Shown: in pieces, positions 40,907 through 48,807 of the stretch
Numbering within the stretch: the first letter of the stretch is position 1
Layout of the letters: every line of letters begins with the position of its first letter
Source of the DNA: SB11 sp035906255
GTDB taxonomy: Bacteria; Bacteroidota; Bacteroidia; UBA8524
Length of the DNA stretch: 64,000 bases
Reading direction: 5' to 3'
Assembly (NCBI GenBank): GCA_035906255.1
Contig: JAMIFM010000021.1
Span: forward strand, 1 to 64,000
Notes under the pieces: generated by a model
The model's database searches: none
Seen by the model: the letters and a program-made list of their open reading frames with translations, nothing else
What the model was told of the DNA's origin: nothing
Translations under genes and position numbers: made by a program

Positions 40907-43291
40907 TTACAGCCCAACTAACTCAGCAAATTGTTTGGAGTTCTTAACTCCGTTCACATCCACTTTTTTCATTGCAATTGTATTTTGGCTTATTGCATTT
41001 GTTGCTTTACCGTCAATACAATACACTGTTTCATCAGAGCCAATGGCCACAATGGCTTTTGTATTTTTCTTGTACAAGCTCACAAAATCAGCGTTGTAAG
41101 TAAACAAGCCGTTTATGTTCCTGTCTACAACATAAACTGTTGCAGGAGTAATAGTGGTGTCATTGGTTTTAATCAATACATTGGTAATAACTGTAGGCGG
41201 GGTTTCATACTTGTAAAAAGCATCGCAGTTAAATACGCCCAATCCTGTAAGCAGCAACGTTCTGCGCACTGCTCCCATCATTGTACCATCATCATAGCCA
41301 CCTAACGATAGGCGGGCAACTCTTTTACGTTGCTCTAACACATTGTTTAAACGTCCTATACGCTTATTTAGTGAGCGTTCGTAACGTTTGTATCTGCGTG
41401 CAAACGCCTGCTTGGCATAGCTTCCTGCAAGTCCGCTTTTTCCCTGTGTAATGTCGGCCTCCAAGTCAATAAACCCTTTGGCTGTTTTCAGGCGGATTGT
41501 GCAATAATTATTGCCCTTTTCATAAGTTATTCGCACATCGTTGTATTGCTGTTTTCGTGCATACATCTTCCTAAACTCTTTACGGGTAGTTTCATTAGAT
41601 GAATAAAACGTGTATCCTTTAAACGCTATTAACTCATTAAAAAACGGATGTTTGCTTTTGGCAATACCAGTGTACAGTTTAAATTTCACTTGGTGCAAAC
41701 TATCTGCCTTCACTTTTTCGGCAACATCCATTTGTATTTTAAACAATGTTCGTTGTTTGCCTATCTTTTTTTCTATCCTATATCCCAACTTACCTCTGCG
41801 GCTTTTAGCTATTTCGCCCACTTCGCCCTGCTTTTCATCTTCGTCAAGCATATAACGATAGTTTACGTTGGCAAAACGTTCTTCAAACAAGGTGGTATCA
41901 AAAGCATACCCAAAATCAGTATCGGCTATTTGCAAAGGATTTTGTTTAGTTGAATCTTTTGCAGGCTTTTCACGGTTATCTGCTGTTCCTTCAAACTCCC
42001 AATTAGCAGTTTGCGGATTGAGTTTGTAAAGATTAAACCCATCATTTGCATCAGCCGAAACAAACTCAACGTCAATGGTTTTGCCCTGAGCCAACTTTAA
42101 AGGTTCTCCCTCTTTAAACGCCAATAATTCAAAATTACCCGCCGAAACAAACTGATTGGTTACCCCACCCGAGTCATAAGCCATTGGCACACCGCTCATC
42201 AGCATATCCAACGGGGTTTTAATTTCGCGGTAGGTTATGTTTACATCGCCTGTAACGGGCTTGCCGTTTGCATCCACAAAAGCATCTTGCGGAATGGTGA
42301 TTTTAGTGCCGCAGTTCACATTTATGCTCACGGCGGTTTCTGAGGGTATATTAAACACTTTGCGTTTCACATCGGCTTGTTGCAAAAGGGGTTTAAATCC
42401 TACCGTTGTTGCAAAAACATCTGCATTCGCCACCTCATCAGCCGTTGCAGCTTGTTTTTCTTGTTTTTCCTTTTCACCCAACAAGTAAAAATCACTAAAC
42501 AAGGTAGCAAAAGCCTGTCGTTCGCCATCTTGCATTTCTCCCCTTGTATTATAAGTAATGGTAAGCAAGCGAGTGCACTCAGAACCCTCTTTAGCCATAC
42601 GAAACCTTTTTGCCGCCAAATCAGCCTCAGCAGCATCAATATCTTTTGCCTTTATTATTTCAAGATTCTTAAGTTTTGTGAGAGATTTTAATTGAGCGGG
42701 GAGATTATTAATGCTTTCCGTTGAGATTATAACCGATGTTAATTTTTCAAGCCCCGCCAGTTTTTCTACCAGCACATCATTTTTTGCAGATTGCTTTGAT
42801 AGTATTTCTATTTCTTCTAATTGCTTGGGAAATTCAAAGTCTTTGGGCACTTTTATCCTTGTTGAGGAATGCAACCCTAAAACGGCACTTTTTAACTTTT
42901 TAATATCACTAAGAGCTTCGTTTCTTAGGGTAAACGGTTCTATTAAGGTGATTTTGTCAACGGTTTGCAAACCTGCCAGCATTTCAATTAATCCTGTAAG
43001 ACTGTCACATTCAACAATCACTTCATCAAGTTCAAGGTGTTTAATACCGTTCACAACGTTTTGTAATTCATCGGCTGTAAACCCTCTTTGCAAATACACT
43101 GTGGTAAGTGCATCAAATTTGTTAATTCGTCTTAAAAATTTATTGGTTTTACCGGTTTCATAGGGGTTTACGATTACCCCTTCGCAATATGAAGGATGAT
43201 TCAGAGCTTCGCTGATGCTTTCACAGCTTACTTGCCCCTTAGAAATTAATACTGATACAAAAAATACGGTTAATACAGCAATCTTCTTCAT
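40907..43291 (-). CDS. Secreted leucine-rich protein, paralogue of the ECF-linked membrane protein
   Basis: 794 residues. Signal peptide (KKIAVLTVFFVSVLISKGQ), then a leucine-rich-repeat-like N-terminal part of about 210 residues (repeated L-x-x-L spacing: LTTVYLQRGF, LEEIEILSK, LEKLTSVIISTESINNLPAQLKSL). From about residue 285 it is homologous along its whole length to the protein at 4959-7028: GTKITIPQDAF, GDVNITYREIKTPLDM, SGVPMAYDSGG, a later module with HPFFNELIAFKGYTF, a basic helical stretch, then GVFNCDAFYKYETP and a C-terminal NSKQFAELVGL matching SNKELKKFLGL. Whereas the paralogue is membrane-anchored and sigma-linked, this one is secreted with a leucine-rich recognition domain. Function unknown; a surface or periplasmic binding role is inferred. 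Confidence 0.72.
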   Translation of the reverse strand: MKKIAVLTVFFVSVLISKGQVSCESISEALNHPSYCEGVIVNPYETGKTNKFLRRINKFDALTTVYLQRGFTADELQNVVNGIKHLELDEVIVECDSLTGLIEMLAGLQTVDKITLIEPFTLRNEALSDIKKLKSAVLGLHSSTRIKVPKDFEFPKQLEEIEILSKQSAKNDVLVEKLAGLEKLTSVIISTESINNLPAQLKSLTKLKNLEIIKAKDIDAAEADLAAKRFRMAKEGSECTRLLTITYNTRGEMQDGERQAFATLFSDFYLLGEKEKQEKQAATADEVANADVFATTVGFKPLLQQADVKRKVFNIPSETAVSINVNCGTKITIPQDAFVDANGKPVTGDVNITYREIKTPLDMLMSGVPMAYDSGGVTNQFVSAGNFELLAFKEGEPLKLAQGKTIDVEFVSADANDGFNLYKLNPQTANWEFEGTADNREKPAKDSTKQNPLQIADTDFGYAFDTTLFEERFANVNYRYMLDEDEKQGEVGEIAKSRRGKLGYRIEKKIGKQRTLFKIQMDVAEKVKADSLHQVKFKLYTGIAKSKHPFFNELIAFKGYTFYSSNETTRKEFRKMYARKQQYNDVRITYEKGNNYCTIRLKTAKGFIDLEADITQGKSGLAGSYAKQAFARRYKRYERSLNKRIGRLNNVLEQRKRVARLSLGGYDDGTMMGAVRRTLLLTGLGVFNCDAFYKYETPPTVITNVLIKTNDTTITPATVYVVDRNINGLFTYNADFVSLYKKNTKAIVAIGSDETVYCIDGKATNAISQNTIAMKKVDVNGVKNSKQFAELVGL

Positions 43292-43365
43292 AGCAAAAAG
43301 TATTTATACCGCTATAATTCCCTTACAGGCAAAACGATACAGTATAAATGCTAAAAGCTGTTTTT

Positions 43366-43860
43366 TTATTTTAACTCAAGAATTAACTTACTGTCTTTCA
43401 ACGATAAAATATTTTCAGGGTCGTAAAATCTTTTTACTTGCGGTATGCTCCGCACCCGTTTGGTAACCTCATTTTTTAACACTCCGTTTCCTTTGCCGTG
43501 CACAACAGTAACCGTGCGCACCCCTTGCTGAATAGCCATTGCCAGTTTATAATCCAGATAATCCAATTGGCCTTGCAATACAGGCGTGCTGCGGTAGTTT
43601 TTAGGTAACTTTTCAGTATGTAAATCAATAGTAATGTGCTTGGGTACTGTACCCGTGGGGATTTCTTTTTTAACAGGAATTTTGGCGGTTAACTCGTTGT
43701 AGGATGCCTCAACCAATATCAGCGTATGGATTGAATAATCCATTTCCATCCCCGTTTCGTCGTCAAAAATCACCACGTGGCGGCTATCAAGCAGCTTCAC
43801 AACCTCTCCTTTCAATGAAGAGTTTTTGCAACATACTTTATCGCCCACCTTAAATTTCAT
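43366..43860 (-). CDS. Smr-domain protein with N-terminal KOW-like segment
   Basis: 164 residues. The N-terminal part KFKVGDKVCCKNSSLKGEVVKLLDSRHVVIFDDETGMEMDY (1-42) resembles a KOW/DUF2027-type barrel; the C-terminal Smr domain (about 72-164) has the ITIDLHTEKLP opening and the TVVHGKGNGVLKNEV loop. Smr domains are found at the MutS2 C-terminus and act as endonuclease or nucleic-acid-binding modules. The HGKGNG turn is intact. Here it is a free-standing Smr protein common in Bacteroidota; a role in RNA quality control or recombination is possible but unproven. Its start lies close to the divergent lhgO-like gene (about 50 bases apart). Confidence 0.83.
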   Translation of the reverse strand: MKFKVGDKVCCKNSSLKGEVVKLLDSRHVVIFDDETGMEMDYSIHTLILVEASYNELTAKIPVKKEIPTGTVPKHITIDLHTEKLPKNYRSTPVLQGQLDYLDYKLAMAIQQGVRTVTVVHGKGNGVLKNEVTKRVRSIPQVKRFYDPENILSLKDSKLILELK

Positions 43861-43913
43861 CTTCTGCTTGCCGTGTGATTTGGTTTATTTTGCGGCTGCA
43901 AAATACAAAATCT

Positions 43914-45110
43914 ATGCAGCACGATATTGTGATAATAGGTGGAGGCATTGTGGGCCTTGCCACAGCTTACCAACTGAAACAGCTTAACCCTTCGTATAAA
44001 ATTGCCCTTGTTGAAAAGGAAAATATGCTGGGCAAACACCAAACAGGCCATAACAGCGGCGTGATACACAGCGGCTTGTATTACAAACCGGGCAGCCTTA
44101 AAGCACAAAACTGCATAAACGGCTATGCCATGATGATTGATTTTTGCAACACCCACAACATTAATTATGAGTTGTGCGGCAAACTGGTAGTAGCCACCCA
44201 AACACACGAATTGCCATTGCTGGATAATTTATACAAACGCGGGCTTGAGAACGGCCTGAATAAAATAAATTATTTAGAAAAAGAGGCTGCCCAAGAAATA
44301 GAACCGCACGTTGCCATGCTAAAAGCCTTAAATGTACCTTATACAGGTATTATTGATTATTTGGAAGTATGCGAAAAACTGGGTGAGTTGTTTAAAGTTG
44401 CCGGTGGTGAGATTTTTATGGGTGAGAAGGTGACAGGGATAAACGAAAAGGCCGGATTTAGCGAGGTGATAACCCCTAACCGTACTTTACAGGCTAAACT
44501 GGTAATTAATTGCGCAGGGTTGTATTGCGATAAGGTTGCCGCATACACACAAAAAAATCTTGATACGCGTATCATTCCTTTTAGGGGGGAGTATTATATG
44601 CTGAAAGAGGAGAAAAAATACTTGGTAAAAAATCTGATATACCCTGTGCCCGACCCTAATTTTCCGTTTTTGGGGGTACATTTTACCCGCATGATTGACG
44701 GCGGGGTTGAAGCAGGCCCTAATGCAGTGTTTGCTTTTGCACGTGAGGGGTACACTAAAAGTGATATTAATTTGAAAGAGCTTTTTGAATCGCTGGCATG
44801 GCCGGGATTTCAAAAAGTGATAGGGAAGTACTGGAAAACGGGAATGGGTGAAATGTACCGCTCGTTTTCTAAGGCGGCGTTTACCAAAGCCCTGCAACGG
44901 TTGATTCCCGAACTACGGGAAGATGACCTTGTACCTGCGGAGGCGGGTGTACGCGCGCAAGCGTGCGACCGCACGGGTGGCTTAATTGATGATTTTAAGA
45001 TTGTAGAGGACGCGCTCACCATTAATATTCTTAACGCTCCATCACCTGCGGCAACATCATCATTATCTATCGGGAAAACGGTAGCTGAAATGGCGGTAAG
45101 AAAGCTGTAA
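43914..45110 (+). CDS. lhgO: L-2-hydroxyglutarate oxidase/dehydrogenase
   Basis: 398 residues, FAD-dependent enzyme of the DAO family that oxidises L-2-hydroxyglutarate to 2-oxoglutarate. The N-terminal nucleotide-binding motif is IVIIGGGIVGLATAYQL (5-21), followed by the family-specific KHQTGHNSGVIHSGLYYKPGSLKA (about 42-65, with the flavin-contacting HNSGVIHSG). It ends with ACDRTGGLIDDF and APSPAATSSLSIG near the C-terminus. The length is normal. The start MQHDIVIIGG at 43914 is chosen because the family begins right before the GGG motif; longer in-frame starts run into the divergent gene's promoter region. Monocistronic; convergent with the toxin-antitoxin remnant. Confidence 0.92.
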   Translation: MQHDIVIIGGGIVGLATAYQLKQLNPSYKIALVEKENMLGKHQTGHNSGVIHSGLYYKPGSLKAQNCINGYAMMIDFCNTHNINYELCGKLVVATQTHELPLLDNLYKRGLENGLNKINYLEKEAAQEIEPHVAMLKALNVPYTGIIDYLEVCEKLGELFKVAGGEIFMGEKVTGINEKAGFSEVITPNRTLQAKLVINCAGLYCDKVAAYTQKNLDTRIIPFRGEYYMLKEEKKYLVKNLIYPVPDPNFPFLGVHFTRMIDGGVEAGPNAVFAFAREGYTKSDINLKELFESLAWPGFQKVIGKYWKTGMGEMYRSFSKAAFTKALQRLIPELREDDLVPAEAGVRAQACDRTGGLIDDFKIVEDALTINILNAPSPAATSSLSIGKTVAEMAVRKL

Positions 45111-45123
45111 CTGTTTTATTAGC

Positions 45124-45417
45124 CTAAAACTTTTTCTTACGAGGGTTTTGGCGAGTATCATAAAACCTAAGTAATTCTATGCAAGAAAGTTTTATACGGT
45201 AGATAAGTAGATTGTGCTTCGTAATACAGTACTTCGTGGACGTTTTCTTTACCTGATGATCTAAATTTTACTTTACCTGTGCTAATTAGGGATAATGCTT
45301 TTTCAACTTTAGCAACAAAACTAAACACTTCTTTCTCTGTCCATTCTTGTTCTAAATATCAATAACCTTTGCAAAGGTTTGCTTTGAGCGGGGAGACCAG
45401 ATTATTTCTTTCTCCAT
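45124..45417 (-). pseudogene. Frameshifted RelE/ParE-family toxin gene
   Basis: The minus strand encodes a 97-residue RelE/ParE-like toxin in pieces. Frame A from ATG 45417 reads MEKEIIWSPRSKQTFAKVIDI and meets a stop. One base over it continues YLEQEWTEKEVFSFVAKVEKALSLI and, later, KFRSSGKENVHEVL. Then frame A resumes with CITKHNLLIYRIKLSCIELLRFYDTRQNPRKKKF to a stop at 45124. The total span is divisible by three, so a one-base deletion (near 45355) and a one-base insertion (near 45228) compensate each other, but the first piece contains a stop. The start overlaps the antitoxin stop by 16 bases, as in intact TA operons. Whether this is true decay or sequencing error cannot be settled from the window. 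Confidence 0.85.
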
Positions 45418-45638
45418 TTAGAAAATTCCTGCATTACAACTTCATGGGGAATACCCTCACCCCTGTCAAGTTCTGCTATTGCTTCTTCCACATCTTTCCG
45501 CACCTCATCGTCCCACTCATCCCAAATATCGCTTTTGGTTCGCGAATCAAATACGGCTTTTAGTTGCTTAATAATGCTTTTATCCTCTGTTTCAATACGC
45601 ATTTTCATCAGTTGCAGCTTTTCGGTTTGTATATCCAT
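45402..45638 (-). CDS. Type II antitoxin, intact
   Basis: 78 residues from ATG 45638 (MDIQTEKLQLMKMRIETEDK); a longer start at 45674 would add a lysine-rich leader. The body (IIKQLKAVFDSRTKSDIWDEWDDEVRKDVEEAIAELDRGEGIPHEVVMQEFSKWRKK) shows the RelB/addiction-module layout: DNA-binding N-terminal part, then an acidic helical segment and the family-type end DVEEAIAELDRGEGIPHEVVMQEF. The stop overlaps the start of the toxin reading frame by 16 bases. It appears complete while its toxin partner is broken, so it may survive as a relic or as an anti-addiction protein against related toxins. Single small operon. Confidence 0.78.
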   Translation of the reverse strand: MDIQTEKLQLMKMRIETEDKSIIKQLKAVFDSRTKSDIWDEWDDEVRKDVEEAIAELDRGEGIPHEVVMQEFSKWRKK

Positions 45639-45749
45639 TTTAATCCGTCTTTTGTTATTCTTACCGTAATTCAAAATTACAAAAATTATGGCGTTTACTT
45701 ATCAAAAACGACCCTTAACAAAGTGAGTAAAAGGATAGTTTAATGAGTG

Positions 45750-46319
45750 TTATTTCAACCTATCAGGGTTGTTTTTAATAAAACTTTCCCAACTGCCGTG
45801 TTTCACTCCTTTGCCTTTTAATGCAGTGTTTTGGAAGAAATGGCAAACTGCTGCGGCTAATCCATCCGTAGCATCAAGGTAGGTAGGCATTTCTTCAAAT
45901 TTTAAGAGTGTTTGAAGCATGGCTGCCACTTGCTCCTTGCTGGCCGTTCCTTTACCTGTGATACTTTGTTTAATTTTTTTGGGCGCGTATTCAAAAATGG
46001 GAACGTCGCGCTGCAAGGCCGCCGCAATGGCAACACCTTGTGCCCTGCCCAGTTTTAACATACTTTGTACGTTTTTTCCAAAAAAGGGGGCTTCTATTGC
46101 CATTTCATCAGGATGGTAAGTATCAATTAAATACGTAATCCGTTCAAAAATCTTTTTTAGTTTCAACGCATGGTCTTCTAATTTGCTCAGATGGATAACC
46201 CCTGCATTAATCAACTCAAATTTCTTGCCTGTGCACCCCAACAAACCATATCCCATTATATTTGTGCCCGGGTCTATACCCAAGATGATTTTATCAAAGT
46301 TGTCTTGACTGTTGCCCAC
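45750..46319 (-). CDS. ruvC: Holliday junction resolvase RuvC
   Basis: 189 residues from GTG 46319. Catalytic acidic residues are recognisable: Asp in IILGIDPGTNIMGYG (start), Glu in IEAPFFGKNVQSMLKLGRAQG, and the DATDGLAAAVCHF pair near residue 150. RuvC cleaves Holliday junctions produced during recombination together with RuvAB. The longer reading to 46352 adds a segment rich in hydrophobic residues (MRYFWAFVFIV) not seen in the family; it would also contain the TATTTTTG promoter box at 46336-46343, so the GTG start is preferred. The divergent membrane protein gene begins at 46355. The length fits the usual 170-190 residues. Confidence 0.92.
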   Translation of the reverse strand: MGNSQDNFDKIILGIDPGTNIMGYGLLGCTGKKFELINAGVIHLSKLEDHALKLKKIFERITYLIDTYHPDEMAIEAPFFGKNVQSMLKLGRAQGVAIAAALQRDVPIFEYAPKKIKQSITGKGTASKEQVAAMLQTLLKFEEMPTYLDATDGLAAAVCHFFQNTALKGKGVKHGSWESFIKNNPDRLK

Positions 46320-46335
46320 AATAAATACAAAAGCC

Positions 46336-46343
46336 CAAAAATA
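46336..46343 (-). promoter_or_regulatory. -7 box of ruvC
   Basis: TATTTTTG on the minus strand fits TAnnTTTG; transcription would begin about seven bases downstream, just before the GTG at 46319. It supports that start over 46352. Confidence 0.55.
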
Positions 46344-46354
46344 GCGCATCACTT

Positions 46355-47356
46355 TTGAAAACCCCTACCCTATTAAAAAAACACTGGCTGCTACTATTAA
46401 AAATAGTTGTACTGGCAGTGAGCCTATGGGTACTGTATGATAAGTTGATGACAGGCAGCCGCCTGACAGATTTTTCAAGTCAAAGCACCGACATAAGCCG
46501 GTTATTAACGCAGCCGTTATTATGGGGTGTTGTATTGCTGATGTTCATTAACTGGAGTCTTGAAGCATTAAAATGGAAACTGCTTATCAACCGTTTTGAG
46601 CAGGTGAGTTTTTTAACCGCCATAAAAAGCGTTTGTACGGGCGTATTTATCAGCTTGTTTGTAAATATACTTGTCCCTAACCGTATCGGTGAGTTTGCAG
46701 GCCGTATTATTTATGTTAAAATAAATAAAATAAAAGCGGCTCTCATTACCACCATAGGCAGCTATGCCCAGTTTGCAGCGACGGCCATTTTTGGTGCCAT
46801 TGCTTATTTATTGTTTTGGTACACGTTTTCAGCTTCACAATGGGAAGAATACCAAGGCTATTTGCTGATAGCTGCCGTTGCGTTTGTGGGACTGCTTATC
46901 CCCTTGCTATACTTCAATATTAATGTGGTTTCGTGGGTGCTTGGCAAACCAAAACTATTACGCAGGTTTAAGAAAATCACCTCGGTATTTTATTTTTATA
47001 ACAATGTTCTTTTAATCAAAGTATTTGTGCTGGCTGTGCTGCGGTATGCTGTGTTTTGTACCCAATTTATACTGTTGCTACAGTTGTGCGGGGTACAAAT
47101 TACCCTTAGCCAAGGCTTGCTAACCGTACCTGTTATTTTTTTGGTACAAACGGTAGTGCCCAGCAATGCCCTTAGCGATTTGGGTGTGCGTGGGGCGGCA
47201 TCGGTTAGTTTTTTAAATTATTACAGCGATAACAATACAGGCATTTTAACTGCTGCCTACTTGCTTTGGGGCATAAATATTCTGCTCCCCGGAATAATTG
47301 GAGCGGTTTTTTTTGCTGTTTTTAAATACCGTAATGCAAATGGTGGTAATCAGTAG
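46355..47356 (+). CDS. Lysylphosphatidylglycerol synthase-like membrane protein (flippase-like)
   Basis: 333 residues, TTG start at 46355 (KTPTLLKKHWLLLLKIVVLAV). About seven to eight transmembrane helices. It carries the UPF0104/LPG-synthase-TM signature (INWSLEALKWKLLINRFEQVSF in the second region and LVPNRIGEFAGRI near residue 108), then a late conserved segment PSNALSDLGVRGAASVSFL. Stand-alone versions of this membrane domain are common next to glycosyltransferases, and the next gene is one, overlapping it by 23 bases, so a role in transporting or building a lipid-linked sugar is the likely inference. No soluble MprF catalytic domain is attached. Confidence 0.82.
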   Translation: MKTPTLLKKHWLLLLKIVVLAVSLWVLYDKLMTGSRLTDFSSQSTDISRLLTQPLLWGVVLLMFINWSLEALKWKLLINRFEQVSFLTAIKSVCTGVFISLFVNILVPNRIGEFAGRIIYVKINKIKAALITTIGSYAQFAATAIFGAIAYLLFWYTFSASQWEEYQGYLLIAAVAFVGLLIPLLYFNINVVSWVLGKPKLLRRFKKITSVFYFYNNVLLIKVFVLAVLRYAVFCTQFILLLQLCGVQITLSQGLLTVPVIFLVQTVVPSNALSDLGVRGAASVSFLNYYSDNNTGILTAAYLLWGINILLPGIIGAVFFAVFKYRNANGGNQ

Positions 47357-48482
47357 TTTATTTATACTTCTTACGGTGTTTTATATAGTGCTGATGAGTA
47401 CTTACCGACACGGTTGGAAGCAGATACCTGCGTTTGAAGCTACTAAAAATACCCCTGCATTATTTGTAACTGTTATTGTGCCCGCTCGAAACGAGGTGCA
47501 AAACATTGTGCGGATACTAAACTGTTTGCAAAGGCAAAACTATCCCGTTGATAGTTTTGAAATTATTTTGGCTGATGACCACTCTGACGACCAAACAATT
47601 GCTGTGGCAAATTCATTACAAATTACCAACTTACGGATAATAGAGTTGGCTAAAATACCCGGAAAACGGTATAAAAAAGCGGCGATTACCGAGGCAATAA
47701 AACAGGCAAAAGGAGATATTATTGTGACTACAGACGCTGACTGCTCAATGAGTGCTGATTGGTTAAATACTATTGTGCTATTTTTTGAGCAAACCAATGC
47801 AGCGTTGGTAAGCGGCCCTGTTTTGTTTGACTGGGACAATACATCTCATACCCCCACAAGCAATTTTTTATTAACTATCCAACAGCTTGAGTTTGCAGGA
47901 TTAGTGGGTATTGGCGGGGCTGCTTTGCAGTTAAAGTTCCCCAATATGTGCAACGGGGCTAACTTGGCCTACCGCAAGCAGGTGTTTGATGAAGTAGGCG
48001 GCTATATGGGTAATGACAACTTACTGTCAGGTGATGACGAGTTTTTAATGCATAAAGTATTTAGCCGCTATCCCGATAAGGTACATTTCTTAAAACATCC
48101 TGCCGCCATTGTAAAAACGCCGCCATCGTTTACTTGGGGTCAGTTTTTGGGGCAGCGTATGCGGTGGGTTTCAAAAAGTACTAAGTATAGTGATAAGCGC
48201 ATTACTGCTGTATTGGCAATGGCTTATCTGTTCAATCTTTTAATCGTTGTAAGTTTGATAGCGGGTTTCTTTAGCCCATACTATTGGGTGCTGTTTGGCT
48301 TGCAACTGGGTGCTAAAATTATTGTTGAGTACTTTTTTTACAGCCCCATACTTCGTTTTTTCGGTTTACCTAAGTTGCGTAATTATATTATCCCCGCTGA
48401 GCCATTTCATATCGGATATGTGCTGGCCATTGGTATTTTGGGTAATTTTGGCACCTATAACTGGAAAGGGAGAAAACAATGA
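47334..48482 (+). CDS. Membrane-associated family 2 glycosyltransferase
   Basis: 382 residues. The N-terminal helix (MVVISSLFILLTVFYIVLM) anchors a GT2 domain: TVIVPARNEVQNIVRILNCLQ, the acidic substrate site ADDHSDD and DADC (about 130), and DDEFLMHKVF with the QRMRW motif (GQRMRWVSKSTKY, about 278), the family order for processive or polyprenol-linked sugar transfer. Two or three C-terminal transmembrane helices follow. ATG 47334 is chosen because it gives the short anchor-helix start typical of such enzymes; an upstream start in the same frame would overlap the preceding gene even more. Overlaps the LPG-synthase-like gene by 23 bases and is followed in an ATGA overlap by a small protein, so the three are cotranscribed. 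Confidence 0.88.
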   Translation: MQMVVISSLFILLTVFYIVLMSTYRHGWKQIPAFEATKNTPALFVTVIVPARNEVQNIVRILNCLQRQNYPVDSFEIILADDHSDDQTIAVANSLQITNLRIIELAKIPGKRYKKAAITEAIKQAKGDIIVTTDADCSMSADWLNTIVLFFEQTNAALVSGPVLFDWDNTSHTPTSNFLLTIQQLEFAGLVGIGGAALQLKFPNMCNGANLAYRKQVFDEVGGYMGNDNLLSGDDEFLMHKVFSRYPDKVHFLKHPAAIVKTPPSFTWGQFLGQRMRWVSKSTKYSDKRITAVLAMAYLFNLLIVVSLIAGFFSPYYWVLFGLQLGAKIIVEYFFYSPILRFFGLPKLRNYIIPAEPFHIGYVLAIGILGNFGTYNWKGRKQ

Positions 48483-48754
48483 GTACCATGCCGCCCGTGC
48501 TGGAGAAGAAGATATTAACCTCGCTATTATTCACAGAGAGTTTTGAGACGATACTGGACGAGACTAAACAAAGTGAGTTTTTAGTGGCCGACGTATTAAA
48601 ATGGCTGATTACCAAAAAATATGTTACCCCTATGCGATACAACGACACCAAAAAAGACTACGAACCCAGTTTTATATATGACAGTGATAATATGCGCGCC
48701 TTTCATTACCGCATAACGGCTGAGGGGTTAAAATTCATCGGCACCAAGTTCTGA
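48479..48754 (+). CDS. Small hypothetical protein coupled to the glycosyltransferase
   Basis: 91 residues; ATG 48479 overlaps the glycosyltransferase stop in an ATGA arrangement, so translation is coupled. MSTMPPVLEKKILTSLLFTESFETIL is followed by VLKWLITKKYVTPMRYNDTKKDYEPSFIYDSDNMRAFHYRITAEGLKFIGTKF. The end resembles a winged-helix style fragment (YRITAEGLKF). No signal peptide or membrane segment; function unknown. Confidence 0.6.
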   Translation: MSTMPPVLEKKILTSLLFTESFETILDETKQSEFLVADVLKWLITKKYVTPMRYNDTKKDYEPSFIYDSDNMRAFHYRITAEGLKFIGTKF

Positions 48755-48807
48755 GTTTACAATTGGCTTGGTGTATTTCAAATTTATAATTTCATTACTT
48801 TGCAGTT

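Noticed and set aside
45369..45563. Plus-strand ORF of 64 codons over the toxin-antitoxin locus
   Set aside because: Antisense to the antitoxin and toxin start, without any family resemblance.
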